DNA from: Lunularia cruciata
Taxonomy: Eukaryota; Streptophyta; Marchantiopsida; Lunulariales; Lunulariaceae
Reading direction: 5' to 3'
Assembly: GCA_948567375.1 (NCBI GenBank)
Contig: OX419755.1
Coordinates: 69,196,944 to 69,260,943 of the forward strand
Length of the DNA: 64,000 nucleotides
Shown here: one piece after another, positions 44,488-57,530 of the stretch
Numbering within the stretch: the first letter of the stretch is position 1
How the letters are laid out: each line of letters opens with the position of its first letter
Notes under the pieces: generated by a model
What the model was told of the DNA's origin: nothing
The model's input: only the letters and a program-made list of their open reading frames with translations
Database searches by the model: none
Position numbers and translations under genes: made by a program

Positions 44488-44939
44488 TGTAATAAGATTG
44501 TTTACAACTCTCAAATACACTCAACTCATATCAATACTTGATCTATCACTCTATAAACTACCAACAACTAGGCATTGATTACAATCAAGCCACACCTGCT
44601 CTACTTAAGAGAATCCAGGTGATGCTCACCGGCCTCTATCCACCATAACCAAGAACTCAAAGGCTCAACATCAAAGAAGTGAGCTCTCTAGAGCTGCACT
44701 TCAAAAGTATACCACTGGACTCAAGCTAGGTCTGAAACCCTAATGGTCCCACTAATGGCACACTCAATGGTGCAAATGGTGCAAAGTGGCGGTAGGCCCT
44801 ACCGTGAAGTCAATACCCCAAACACAAAATCTGACCGTCGGAAAGTAGTCTCTAAGAAATTGTTGAAATAACTATAACTACTATCATTGGTACTCCTATG
44901 TCCAAGCAATCTAGATGCAACACTACAAATGGCATGACA
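44488..44939 (-). repeat. 5' LTR of C2
   Basis: Plus-strand start TGTAATAAGATTG, end GGCATGACA; on the minus strand it begins TGTCATGCCATTTGTAG. H resumes at 44940 with TGGCCGTTTATG, continuing the H sequence interrupted at 18620. Confidence 0.8.
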
Positions 44940-47900
44940 TGGCCGTTTATGCATTTTGGAGATGAGAAAGAGGTTCCCTTGTGCCATCATGAAGAGGATA
45001 CTCTTTCCAAAGGACCTTGTACTTCATATGTTGTCAACGGCCTTGTTAGAGGTGGCAATATGCAAGGATACAATCAACTTTGTACTCCTTGTGATCATTG
45101 ATAGGGATAGGAGGAGGAGGAGGTTGGACACAAGAGAAAAAAGAAAATGGGTTAAGATCAAAGGGTTTCAACTTGAAAATGTGAAAGACAAAGTGGATGC
45201 ACATATGACAAGGCAAGGCAAGTTGACAAGCAATAGGAGAGATGATTTGGGTGACATCTAAAGATCTTATCCAATTAGGAGCGAGTTTACAAACTTGGGT
45301 ATCAAGTAGGAGGGGTAGGTTACTAGAGGAGAGCATGACTTATCACCAACTTGAAAGGTGAGATCATGACGATGGTGGTCCACATATTTTTTTGATGATT
45401 CTAAGTAACAAAGAGATGAGATTTGGCTTGTTGAAGAGATTGGGATATGGTGGTCAAGAAGGTGAAAGTATGAGGGAAATGAGATGGAGGAGGAGCAAGA
45501 AAGGAATTTGGAACAAGTGGATCTTGGCTAACATTGAAGAAAGTAAAGAATCCGGTGCTTGCTTATTTGGAATTATTATATTCAAACTCCGTAGCTACAA
45601 GACATTCATCCCAATTGGTATGGTGGATATTGACAAATGCACAAAGCATATCCTCCAAGATGTGATTTTCATGTTCAATTTTTCCATTAGTTTGAGGATG
45701 ATAGGCCGTGGATAAAGCAAGCTTGGTGCCAAGTATCTAGAAGAGTGCTTGCTAAAATTTCCTAGTGAATTAAGAATCACAATCAAAGATGAATACGTGA
45801 GGTATCCCATGATGCTTGAAGATAATGTTGAAGTAGATTTGAACCAATGTTGGAGCATCTATAATATCAACAATTGGTGCTAAATGGATTTTCTTACTAA
45901 GCTTATCCACAACCACTATAGTTGTTATGTGACCTTGATTTGCATTGGGTAAGGATGTGATGAGATCCAAGCTCATGTGTTCCCATTGAGCATATGGAAT
46001 GGGGAGTGGTTGAAGGAGTCCACTCGGCTTCTAGTTACAAGCCTTGTTGCATTGGTAGCTCTCACACAATCAAACAAACTCTCAAACATCTTGTGTCATG
46101 TTTAGCCACCACCATTGGCAATGAAGAGTACCCAAGGTCTTGTCCACATCCATGTGACCAACAATTGGTAAATCATGGGCTTCTTGGAGGTGTACAAGTT
46201 GGGTATCACCCTTGGCTGAAACATAAATCCGGTTCTCATAGACTAGAAGACCTTCCTTATAGGAGAAGGTGTTTTACTCCTTATTGTATGCAACAAGACA
46301 ACCTTGTACCATATGAAAGAAAGGATCTTGTTGTAGAGTTGTCTCAAACTTGATTTGGACTTTGGAGTCAACTAATACCATTGTAATTACCGCTATGATG
46401 AGAGGAAGAGACTTGAAATCATATCATTGTGATAGGGCATCAAAGGTGACATGGAACCAATCAGATTGTACTCAAGTTTAATATCAAAAAATTGTAGTTG
46501 TTCCTTCCATCAATGATGTCAAATCTTCATGTGCTCCAAGTGTAATGTCTACAACAATGGTTTGTGATCAATTTGCATGATCACTTGTTTCTCCAAGAGA
46601 TTATGCCTCCATAACTTGGTGGCATATACCATTGCAAGTTGTTCCTAATCTCAAGCAAAGTAATTCCTTTTAGTTTGTTTATTCAATGAGACACAAAGGC
46701 AATGGGATGCAATCTATTTGGGAATTCATGCTACAACATAGCTCCAATTGCAAAGTTAGAAGCATCAAAATCAACCACACAAGGTAGTTGAAGATCATAT
46801 AATTGAAGAATGGATCTTGAAGACACCATATTTTTCACTTCTTGAATGCTTCTTCATGCTTGGTGGTCCATTGAAAGCTTGAGTTCTTCCCCAAGAGATT
46901 AGTCAATGGTGTGGCTACATGAGCATAATAGTGGATGAACCATTAGTAAAAAATGGCCAATCCATTAAATGCCCATATATCTATAGCATCTTTTGGAGTA
47001 TGCCAATCAATAATGGCCTTGATTTTCTCCTCTTCCATCTTGATCCCCTTTGATGAGATCTTGTGACCCAAGAAGGTAACTTCTTTTTGCTAAAAGGCAC
47101 ACTTTGACTTCTTGCAGTAAAATTTCCACTATCGTAGTCGTCTAGGACTTCTTGTACGTGATTCATGTGTTCTATCTTTATCTTGCTATAGATTAAGATA
47201 TCATCCAATAACACCACATACCAATCTAATAGTCCATCCAACACCCAATGTATCTTATCCATGAAGAATATTAGAGCATTAGTGAGCCCAAAAGGTAGAA
47301 CTCTCCACTCAAAATGCCCATACCTTGTGCAAAAGGTATTTTTTTGCACATCTTCCCTGTCAATGGAGATTTCCCAATAGCTATCGCAAAGATCCAACTT
47401 GGAGAATTATTGTGCTCCACTCAATTGATCAAGCAAGTCATCAATTTGAGGCAAGGAATATGCATTCTTCTCTATTTGTTTATTGAGCCCACAATAGTCA
47501 ATATATAAATGAAGTACTGAATCCTTCTTTGGAACAAATAGTACCAATGCTTCTCAAAGAGATGTACTATGTCATATGAAATTATTCTCTAACAACTCCA
47601 TAAGTGTTATTTGCAACTCCTCCAACTCTTTTGGTGAGAACCAATAGATTGGTCTACTCATTGGAGAATTCCTTAGCAATAACTCAATCTTGAAGGGCAT
47701 ACCATGATCAGAGAGTAATTACTTTGGCATATCATCTAGAAACACATCCGCAAACTTCTAAACTATTTGATCAATTGTTGCTTGATGAGGCTCATGACCC
47801 TCCTCAAATTCTACTTGTGCAATCGGCTTGATCTACATAGCAAAAATAAACTTATCTTCTTCCAAAGCTTCCTCTATAGCTACTTCACTTACAAACTTCC

Positions 47901-49895
47901 CATCTAAGGATTTATCTTCCTTCAAAGCTTGCTCTATGGCTACTTTCCTAACAAACTTCTCATCTTGAGACTGACTATTCTTAGGTGTCTTACTCAAAGG
48001 TGGCACACAACTTAATCAAAAATTTCTACCTTGGTGTTGTGCTTGAATTTGTTGTTAGCCCAATCAGATTGAACTTTATGACATTCAAGCCAAGGTAGAC
48101 CTAGAATGGTATCATAGTGTAGAGGTGCTACTACAAACCTCATACACTCCAAATACTCCTTCCCAATCTTGAAGGTAATAAGATGCAAGGTACAAAATGC
48201 ATAACCCTTTTTGCCATCCTCCATCATCAATCTACTTCCAATTATTGGCTTGATAGGAATACATAATTCCTTTACCAATTGTATGGACAAGCAATTTTAT
48301 GAACTTCCAAAATCAACCAAAATCCTACAACCACAATTAGATATCATACCTTGCAAGTGAAGCAAACTTGCATAGGTTGAGCCTTCAATCCCATTGGAAC
48401 TAATCAAGTTTTCAATAGGTGCTCAAAAACTCTTATTGGGATTCCTTGTTTCCTTGATCATTTTACTCCACAAAGTCCTTCTGGGTGACTTGTTGAGATC
48501 GTCCATTCTTGAATGGACATTCAACAATGTGATGTCCAATTTGGCAACAATAGAAACAACCACCATTTTGTTGTATTTTTTCTCTATCTACACTACCAAG
48601 TCGTCTTTGTTGAATGGCATCAATCTCCATTAGTGACAGCTTCTCCACCCATGTGTAGTGTATTGGTAGGTTTTGTGGAAGTCAAGGTGGAGACCAAGTT
48701 GTTGCAACTAAAGAATCAAAACGTTTGGCCAACCGCATAGCTTCCTCCAAGTGTTGTGGCTCTTGCATAATTACCTTTAATTTGGTTTGTGACTTCAAGC
48801 CCCTCCTAAATAAATCCAAAAATTCATCTTCCAATGTACTAGAATTTGGATGATGTTGTTCTAGAATTATATGATATAACTTCTTACACAACCAGTCTGC
48901 TTCAACTCTGCCAATCTATCCCATGCAGCTCATGTGGCATTTATAGCTTGGAATTGACTAATTAGTGCCATCTTGAATTCTACCTATGTCGGGATTGGTG
49001 CAACAATTTGTTGTTTAGCTACCTATGTTGATTGGTGTAACAAGAAGTCGTAAGGTCTCCAAATATAGATGCATGCAACAAGATCACCTCTTTGTTCTTC
49101 TAGGCTTGGAGTTATATGGAATGATGGACATGGTGTTCAACACAATTTGTTAGGGAGTGCATGAGAGTTTATCATGGTAGGCGCCCGGAGTACCACTCTC
49201 ATACTCTAAAGCACATTTTAGATAGCATATGTCCATTGTTCTAAAGAGGATAGTGGTTGGTGCAATCCATAGGAAAGTAATCCAAGTAGAGCGAGCTTGC
49301 TCTACTTGGAATTGCCACCATAGCTTTGCTACTCCATCCAATTTGTTGGAAGCCAAGAGAATCTATTTTTGTTCATGTTGAAGATTGGTAGCTTCAAAAT
49401 AACATTCACAGTCAAACACAAAATTTCCACTTCACCCAAGAGATCCTTGCCTTTGAAAACTTTAGGTTTTGGAAATCAGATTTGGTCTTCTTCTTCTCAA
49501 ACTAGTACTCTCTCTACGTGCTCTTGTCTTGTCGTCATCTTGTTGATGATCATTCATCCAACAATCATGCAAGGTGCTCAATTTATTGTTGCATAGCAAT
49601 GATAACCTCGTGCATTGCCGCCATGGTTATCACTCTATCATACCACCTCCAACCTATCTAATTTATTAATACATAGATGCAACACATCCATCATTCTCCA
49701 TAAGTTATAATTGGAAGTACCAAGTGTTCTTCAGACAAGGTGATTGTATTTAGAAAATCTTACCCAAAGCATGAGGTGATGAACAGTGTGAAATGATTCT
49801 TGGATAGTACTCAAACACAAAAATCTCAATGGTTTGGCAAAAATGGATTTGGTTGTCCATAAATTCCATCCATCTCATTCCTACTTTGATACCAA
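44940..49895 (-). pseudogene. Chromovirus H internal region
   Basis: Minus strand, right to left: primer-binding site TTGGTATCAAAGTAGG (about 49880-49895); gag (ASNKLDGVAKLWWQFQVEQA, 49356 onward; LFRRGLKSQTKLKVIMQEP, 48891-48682); zinc knuckle GGCFYCCQIGHHIVECPF (about 48505-48560); protease region with MSIQLVKELCIPIKPIIGS (48290); RT with MDLCDSYWEISIDREDVQK, VLPFGLTNALIFFMDKIH and LLDDILIYSKIK (47397-46981); RNase H near 46500-46900; integrase (SLDLITSLPNANQGHITT, 45976-45770; tail LPLLLDTQVCKLAPNW, 45336); and a chromodomain end (INDHKEYKVDCILAYCH, about 45060-45110). Stops and shifts are frequent. It is a close relative of G in opposite orientation. Confidence 0.88.
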
Positions 49896-50321
49896 TATAA
49901 AACCCAAGACACTTCTTGGGTTTTATAGTAGAGAATGAGAGAGAATGGAAGATCACATTATGACACTTGAGTATGGGAAAACCCAAATTCCTAGCATGAG
50001 CTTTGGCTTTGGTATTTATAAGGAGCATACAAGGCTCTTGAGAAGTTTCTCAAGAAGTTTCCTTGAGCCACTTTCTTGGAATGCAAGCCAAGTTAACGGA
50101 GAAGCTTCTCAAGAATTAGTCTACTTGGCATGCAAGCTAAGCAAATTGGAAGCTTCTAGAAGCTTCCTTTTGAAAGCTACCTACTTGGAGTACAAGCTAA
50201 GCTAGCGGTGAAGCTTCTCAAGAAGCTTCCTAGATACTTGTAGAATATTCCAGGTTCATTTGGTATATTTGCTACTTCATTAGTCTTAACTAACTTCATC
50301 GCTAAACTCTATATTGTTACA
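49896..50321 (-). repeat. 5' LTR of H
   Basis: 426 bp, the same length as the G LTRs, with outer end ATTGTTACA followed by CTTAT (TSD partner of CTTGT at 18186-18190). It carries the four-unit GAAnnTTC array at 50149-50166 and a TATTTATA box near 50013. Confidence 0.88.
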
Positions 50322-50690
50322 CTTATGCTCAATAGTAAGTGGGATCCACCCATTGCAGTAATACTTGCGAAGAAGACCATGAAGAATAGAGTATCAGGAT
50401 TTTAGGAAGCTAAATATATCCACAAAGAAATATCCTCATCCATTACCATTTGCAAATATCATTCTAATGAAGTTGCATAACATACCTCTTATAGCTTCTT
50501 GTATGGGTTTTTGAGATATAACCAAAATTACTTTTGGGAGAAATATAGGAACAAGACTACCTTCATCATTGGGATTGGAGCACTTGTACTTATAACCAAA
50601 TGCCATTTGGTTATAACTTAATTTAGGTAAATTCAACTTTAGTTAGACTAGATGAGGACAATAGAGCTATAAAACAAAGTATATGGTGTT
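50322..50690 (+). pseudogene. Degenerate Gypsy element J, right part (RT)
   Basis: Continues the RT cut at 18190. NSKWDPPIAVILAKKTMKN (equivalent to the SxWVSPIVxVxKKNGK motif), KKYPHPLPFANIIL (YPLPFIDxIL) and YNQMPFGYN (VMPFGL) are seen in order, with frame changes. The element fades into the AT-rich region. It is the oldest layer of the nest. Confidence 0.65.
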
Positions 50691-53600
50691 ATTTTAAATT
50701 CACCTAACATTTCAAGTGTATTTCAGCCTTTATTAGCATTGTTTGAGCTGAAAATTGTATAGTTATCATGACTAGCATAAATTTAAAGAACTTATCAGAT
50801 TTAAATCCCTCTAATTTATAAAGCTACAAACATATATTTTTATTACAGATTAGATATCCATACCTCGTACTATAAATGGTATCAAATATATAAAATTTTA
50901 AGTTTAAAATCATATATATATATATATAATAACACCACAAGAGATATCTACAAAATTATCTATACAACAATACAATATATCTCAAGGGAGCCTTTGCAGG
51001 ACTATAAGTGTGTATTATATAATTTGTAAACCATGATAAATCTATATTCTCATAGAATACTTTCATCTTTCACATACATGTCAAAATATGATATATATTT
51101 GTGAGCATGTAGACTATGTGTTCTTATTTATACCATTCAGTTAGTTTTAATACTGATTTCATTTTAACTCCTTTTCATCTCAAAATAAAATAAAAACTTT
51201 ATATTTCTCTTGATACAATTGCAACTTTTATCAATGCAATAACAATTGGAGTAAATGGATGTTTAAAAATGGAAATTTACATAAAAAGTATCAAATAATA
51301 AAGATTTTAACTCCATTCTCAAACTTGTAATCTATATATAGTATCCCAACATTAATATCAATTTTCTTGAAATTCAAAATATGCTAAAGAACCACTTGTT
51401 TGAAGTAGATAACATTGATAGATTAAAATCATGATAAATCTATACACCTTTCTATAAATTATTTCATATATATTAATGGTAATAATATAAAAATACATGT
51501 GATTTTTAATTTTTCCAGATAATAGATTTTAAAACTGCTTATTAATTATTTACCAAGTGGTGGTGCTAGACAAGAGACTGGGATTCTCTAGCAGAAAATG
51601 AATCCTTATTTTCATGGTCTTTTCTTTGTATAAATCAAAAATTTATATCTATAAAATAATTATTGAAATTATATTTTTTCTTTATATTTACTTGGTATTA
51701 AAATTTTAATAAACTACAGAAACTTATGAAATTTCCTCAAGTTTCAACAAAAGTTATTCCAAAACTAAAATACCTAAAACACACTAAACTAAAGAGTCGT
51801 ATGTTGACAACTAATTCAATAAACTCAAAAAAACTTTTCTTTCACAAGGTTCAACTACAAAAGCAGGACAATTATTATATAAAAAATACTTAATACCATT
51901 AAAACTTGTTATATCAATAGTGTTTATTAGTGTAAGTTGCATCAAAATATTAGTCAAGGATATTAATAGATAAACCATATTGTGTCTTCTAAATAATGGA
52001 ATGATTCAAAATAAAAGATAATTAAATCTGTAATACGAGACTAGAGAAAGATTATATAACTTATAATTATAAAGTGAGATTAATATAGTTAAATACTTTA
52101 AAAAATTACTTATTTTGGGCAGCATTTAGTGTTAATGGTATATGTTCCTGAAAAATTAATGAATATTTTAAATAATAATACTGTATGGACAGCATCTTAG
52201 ATGGCACTAACACATGTATGGTAAAAGTTGATTAAATATTTGAAATTTTAGAAACATTAATATTATAATGTACACCATGTTTTTATATGCATGAACTAAC
52301 ATAATTGTTTATAAAATACATATAATAATGTTAAGAATATCAGGAGAAAATATTATTTTTATAAATAACTAAGATCATGTTATGAATAATAGAAGAAAAT
52401 AAAATTAGTGCAAGATGATAAGAAGAATGAAGACCCAGTCCTTCACATCTCATGAAAATAGATACAAATTACAATGTAGTATATTATACACATAAATTAA
52501 AGAAAAATGTTGACTTTTATTCTTGAAAGATAGGACTATTAGATTAAAGTATAATATGATATTAAAATGATTAGAAAATTCAATATTGTTACTAAGTAGT
52601 CCATTATCACCATAAGATATAGTTGTATGTTTTTAGCAATCGGAGTATCATTATGGTGCAATTAATACTAATCCAAATATTAGTTTTAAAATATATAGAC
52701 CCTATATTTATATTATAAATTTTTTATAATTACTTTTTTTACCTTCAATTAGTATTTTCATTAATTTTAATAGAGTCACATCTCTCTTAGAAAGGACCAT
52801 GAATTTAAGGATATATTTATTATATATCTTTAAAAGTTTCTGTTTATGTAATGTGTCTTGATTCTTCTTTTCATGTACATATATATGAGAATTTGGAATA
52901 TTTTGTGGGATATATATAAGGAATAATTTTTGTGATCAACATATATATAAAATACCACTCATAGTAACAAATTTTGGATTTCTATTACATTAATAACAAA
53001 GATAGACTAATTGTTGTGTGTATAATTAATATCTGAATATTTATTTTTATTTTGTCTCATGAAATCTAAATATAATATTTAATTATATAAAAACTATAAT
53101 TCTTAATATTTTTAATAAAAAATCACTATTGTAAGAAAGTTTAAAGTCTATTGTTTTGCTTGGTGAAACTTTTCATCCATGTAACTCATTCTCTTGGACT
53201 CATTCTCATGTATTCATCTTCTTTTCTATGTATATTTGTATTTCAATTGTCTATTTGTATTAGATCTATTATTTTATATTTATATGATGATAATAATATA
53301 AGAGAAGTAAATTTGTATTTTCAAACATGTTTTATTTGATTAAGTTACATTCTACTACTTTTTCACAATTTCAATAAAATATTTCAAGTTTAGACTGTAT
53401 CTAAACTGATTGATGGTAAGAAAAGTAATGAAGTTTTGGAATTTATACACTATTTCTTCTATGCTTATGTCAAATTTGTATATAAATAATAATATACATG
53501 TAGTTATAATAATGTGAAATATTTATTGATTTTAAAATAAGTTTTTAGTCTATTGATCAACTATAAAGACATCAAGATAAAAAATCAGGTAGATGTATCC

Positions 53601-55850
53601 TAAATGAGTGAACTTGATCAGATCATTTAATGTATCACAGATAATGAGTATCCAATAGAAGCTCAAACTATGTTGTTATCAAGAAGCATGTTCGAATTAT
53701 CTTTTCATTTATTTTTCCTTCTTGTAATGTTAGTTAGTGATTTTATGGAAATAAAACGTTCAAAATAAACAAAGAAATTATTTTGTTAAGAATTTTCTCT
53801 CATATAATTTCCATATGATAAAATTAGCACTTATTAATTAGCTCAAATTTATAGTAAAGACTATAGTAAATCTATAAATTTATAGATAAAATGTTTTTAT
53901 AGTATACTGTTATTATTTGCTAACTTGTTATATTATATGATTCCTTAATTTAGGAGTAAAAATTTATACCCTTATTAGGGAATTATGATTTATTTATTTG
54001 GTAATGTGAATTTTCTTGTGAAGAAGAGTATATGATATATTGATTACTGAAAAATACTATAATATACAATTAACTAATTTATTGGTAAATCAAGATGTGG
54101 AATAGATTGTAATCATGGAATTAGATTATATAATTGTGTATAAAGAGTAAATCAAAACTTTACAAAAATTTAAGCTGATCAATTTAGACCATGAGTTATC
54201 AATAAAAATAAATAACAGTCATATTAATAAAAGTGTACAATTTTAAAGATTTATCCATCTCTTATGTTATCAAGCATAACTTACTTAGATATTGATATTT
54301 TAAGAATTGAACAAAAAACCTTATTATGAAGTATATGATGATATATAATATTTACAATGTAGATTTTATTACATCAATAGTTATAGATAATATAATATAT
54401 TTTCAATTGTATGGAATTATAATAGCTATAAAAACTATTATTATTATAAATAGAAATTATATCCATTCACTAAATTATTAATTAGGATCTGTTACATTTT
54501 CATTAAAAACTCAACTAAAACATATAAGCATCATATACAGGCTAAGCTGGTTTTAAGCCAATTTACCTCAAACTTAAAATTGCTAGTTCACGAATCAAAA
54601 CAGTACTTTCCTAAAGGATTCATATTTTTATAAAAGGAGATATTTTTTTATCATTTACTCGTAAAATCAATATTAGTCATGTTTGAACAAAAAGGGCTAT
54701 GTTTTATATTATTTTTCATCTAACTTTTAATTATATTAATTTATTTAGATAGCAAGCCATATGTATACAATAATCCAGTAGGAAAAATTACACCAAACAA
54801 CACCTTAAGATAGTAATTCCTTTGTAGCTCAAAATTAATGTGGTGTTTATTGAATATCTAAAGTATCTTATATAATAAAATAAAGATGACGTAAAGCTAT
54901 ATTGTAAAATAAATACTACTACTTCTACCCATCAAAATGTTGAATTGATATAAAGACAAATAGCAGCATTTCTGAATAATATTATACATTATAATTGGGG
55001 TAGTTGGTAGCTTAATAAAGTTTACTAATAAGCCATTCATTATAGATTTTTTAACACTCCAACTAATTTATATTTTATTATAATCAAAGATAAAGAACTT
55101 ATCAATTACAATAAAATGACATGATATCATTTGGCTCAGTCAATAACCACATGGATATTATATTAATCAACAAAATATTTTTATTTATTGCTCTAATATA
55201 CTTAAAGCTTTCAAAAAATTATTAATAAAATTAAAATTAAAATTTTAATTTAAAATATATTATCATACAAAAGTAAAATCCAATAAATCAATATAAGAGA
55301 TTTAGATTGTAATCAAACTAACACTCTAATAGTCATTTTATTTATGTAAAGAATGCTACTTATATCCTAATTAAATATATAATAAATACAACTATGCATA
55401 AATACTTCTGATATATAGTAAACTTCTTGTTACAATGTGCAAGTATCACTTGATCTTATTATTTAAATTTAAATTTAATTTCTGAAATGATTTTTATTTA
55501 TTATAATTGAGAAGAAACACAGAAATATAGTAAAGGACTTTTATAAAATATAAAGTAATAATATAAAATATAAGGTAATAATCCTACAAGTTACCTCTAA
55601 AGCACGAAGTTTATTACAAAATGAAATTCATGTTTAAGGTGTAACTTATAGGACTCTTACCTAGATTATACAAAATGTTTATAGAATATAAGTAGTAGAT
55701 TATAAAAAAGGAAAATTAGAATGACTAGCTCTAGATACAATAAACACTATCAATTTGAAAGAAAAATTAAACGAGCTACAATATATGATCGCTCACACTT
55801 ACAATTTCAATAAAAAAAAAGAGTACAAGAGCTTTAAACGTACAAGAAAA
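50691..55850. other. AT-rich stretch without recognisable genes
   Basis: About 5.2 kb of sequence that is far richer in A and T than both neighbours, with hardly any CpG, many short A/T runs and a (TA) tract near 50920-50940. The longest open frame is 62 codons (53151-53339) and has no recognisable motif. No repeat of the other elements in the window, tRNA or rRNA is seen in it. Confidence 0.7.
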
Positions 55851-57120
55851 AAGAGAAGGGCGATAGTGGATGACTAAGGATGGGAAGACCCAATCAAGCC
55901 ATACAAGGATGAGACAAAATATGTCAAATGGGTCTAAGCTCCAATTAAATATACATGAGAATATGCACTACTGCACCTAAGATATTTGAGTTGTGCAAGT
56001 AGTACTATCTCAAACAACTAGAGCATCCGAAGAAGCATCACCTAGGGTGATTGCTCTCCTATGGATTGCACCAGCCATTGCCCTTTGTAAAGCAATGGAC
56101 ACTTGCTGTCAAAAGTATGCTACAAAGTATGAGAGTGAGAGTGGTACCCCTTGAGCCTAAAATGATAAGCTCTCGTGCACTCCCTAACAAATGTGTTGAA
56201 CTGAATGTCCATTGCTCCATATAACTCCAAGGTAGAGGAACAAAGAGGTGACCTCGCTGCATACCCTTATCCTTGGAAACCTTGCGAGCTGCTGCTGCAC
56301 TTGCCGCCCATCCAGGGGGATGGGTAATCACTCCCTCCAAAACTGTATTACACTTAGCATCCCGAACCACGACCTCCTCTACTGTGGCTGATCATCTTGG
56401 ACGAAGTATAAATTTGCACTCACACGTGTCATCTGCAAAACTTATGAACTTTCTCTCCAAACCAAGTATCCACTGTCTTGTGCCATAGCAAACACTATGT
56501 CGCTAATAGCATCATGGGTAGCTATCTTTTGTACTCCATGAGGGACAAATGGAAAAAAACTTTTCATTATTTTGAAATCTATCTTAACAATAAAATAGTG
56601 AAGTAATTATCATCAAACTAAAAAGAATAAAATTAAGTTATCATGATACATAGAAAAAGGAAATATTACCAAAGCCATGTATCATTTGAATCAATAATGT
56701 TTATTTGCATTTAAAATGCAGCTCCGTGTCCGTCCAGGATAGTAATCTCATGCAGCTCCATGTCCAGGATAGTAGTAATGTCATGCAGCTCCATGTCCAG
56801 GATAGTAATCTCATAAGGAATATTGCCTTGACCTCTAAGCTTCGTATACAAAGACAATGGCTAGACATGTAGCCACTGGTCGGATGACAACAAAACAGAC
56901 GACACAGTTTCATGTTTCCTACGTGGACAGCGACATTTCCCCATGTGAATAAGAATGTGCTTTACCTTCACCTCACGCTCCCGTTGTACAGCTCACGTGG
57001 ACAATTGCTTGCCATCAACAATTCAAATGCGCCACGATGGCTATCATAGACCAGTAGTTTGGATGCTTGTCCATGTCATTCAGCACTTTATGGCTCTGCC
57101 ATGGAATAACCCTTGGTAAT
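55851..57120 (-). pseudogene. Unidentified degenerate coding segments
   Basis: Minus-strand frames with protein-like composition: ASKLLVYDSHRGAFELLMAS and NCPRELYNGS (about 57060-56970); SSVLLSSDQWLHV and YTKLRGQGNIPYEITILDME (about 56930-56720); VPHGVQKIATHDAISDIVFA (about 56550-56480); then VEEVVVRDAKCNTVLEGVIT and PPGWAASAAAARKVSKDKG (56390-56250) and HLFVPLPWSYMEQWTFS. They are separated by stops and shifts, so they could be exons of a decayed gene or transposon. I do not recognise the family. Confidence 0.35.
56718..56816 (-). repeat. 33-bp tandem repeat, three copies
   Basis: Units start at 56718, 56751 and 56784 (TGCAGCTCCATGTCCAGGAT...). On the minus strand each encodes an 11-residue unit like EITILDMELHD in one frame; the first plus-strand copy has small changes. 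Confidence 0.8.
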
Positions 57121-57162
57121 GATGGTGAAAATAGCTTGCGATGCTTCGCCCCGATCAGCAGA

Positions 57163-57530
57163 ACGTTAACCCGAAGAGAACGTTAACCCGAAGAGAAGGC
57201 TCTACCACTAGCGAGATATTGAGGCTTAGCCCCATGTTACCTTTTTTTTCTCTCCCTTGTACCGCTTGCTGGGGTCTTCCCATCCTTCGTTTTTCCTACG
57301 GGGTCGCTTTTTCCCCTAGCGAGATACAAGATCTGGCATCGAGTAACTTTGGACCGCCAGGTGCTTGGAGAAACTGGGAAGAACTTCTTTTCTCTCCATT
57401 GTGTGGTTTGATGAGGTCTTCCCATCCTTCGTTTCTACTACGCGGTCGCCTTTTCCCCTAGCGAGATACAAGATCTGGCATCGAGTAACTTTGGAGCGCC
57501 AGGTGTTTGGAGAAACTGGGAAGAACAGGA
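57163..57530. repeat. Tandem repeats upstream of the transporter gene
   Basis: A 17-bp unit AACGTTAACCCGAAGAG occurs twice at about 57164-57197. A unit of 142 bp then occurs twice (AGCGAGATACAAGATCTGG at 57318 and 57460), with the repeated block running from about 57241 to 57528. A further partial AGCGAGATA lies near 57210. Confidence 0.85.

Noticed and set aside
50691-55850. Mitochondrial or plastid genome insertion
   Set aside because: No organelle gene, tRNA or rRNA can be recognised in 5 kb, which would be unusual for an organelle segment of this size.
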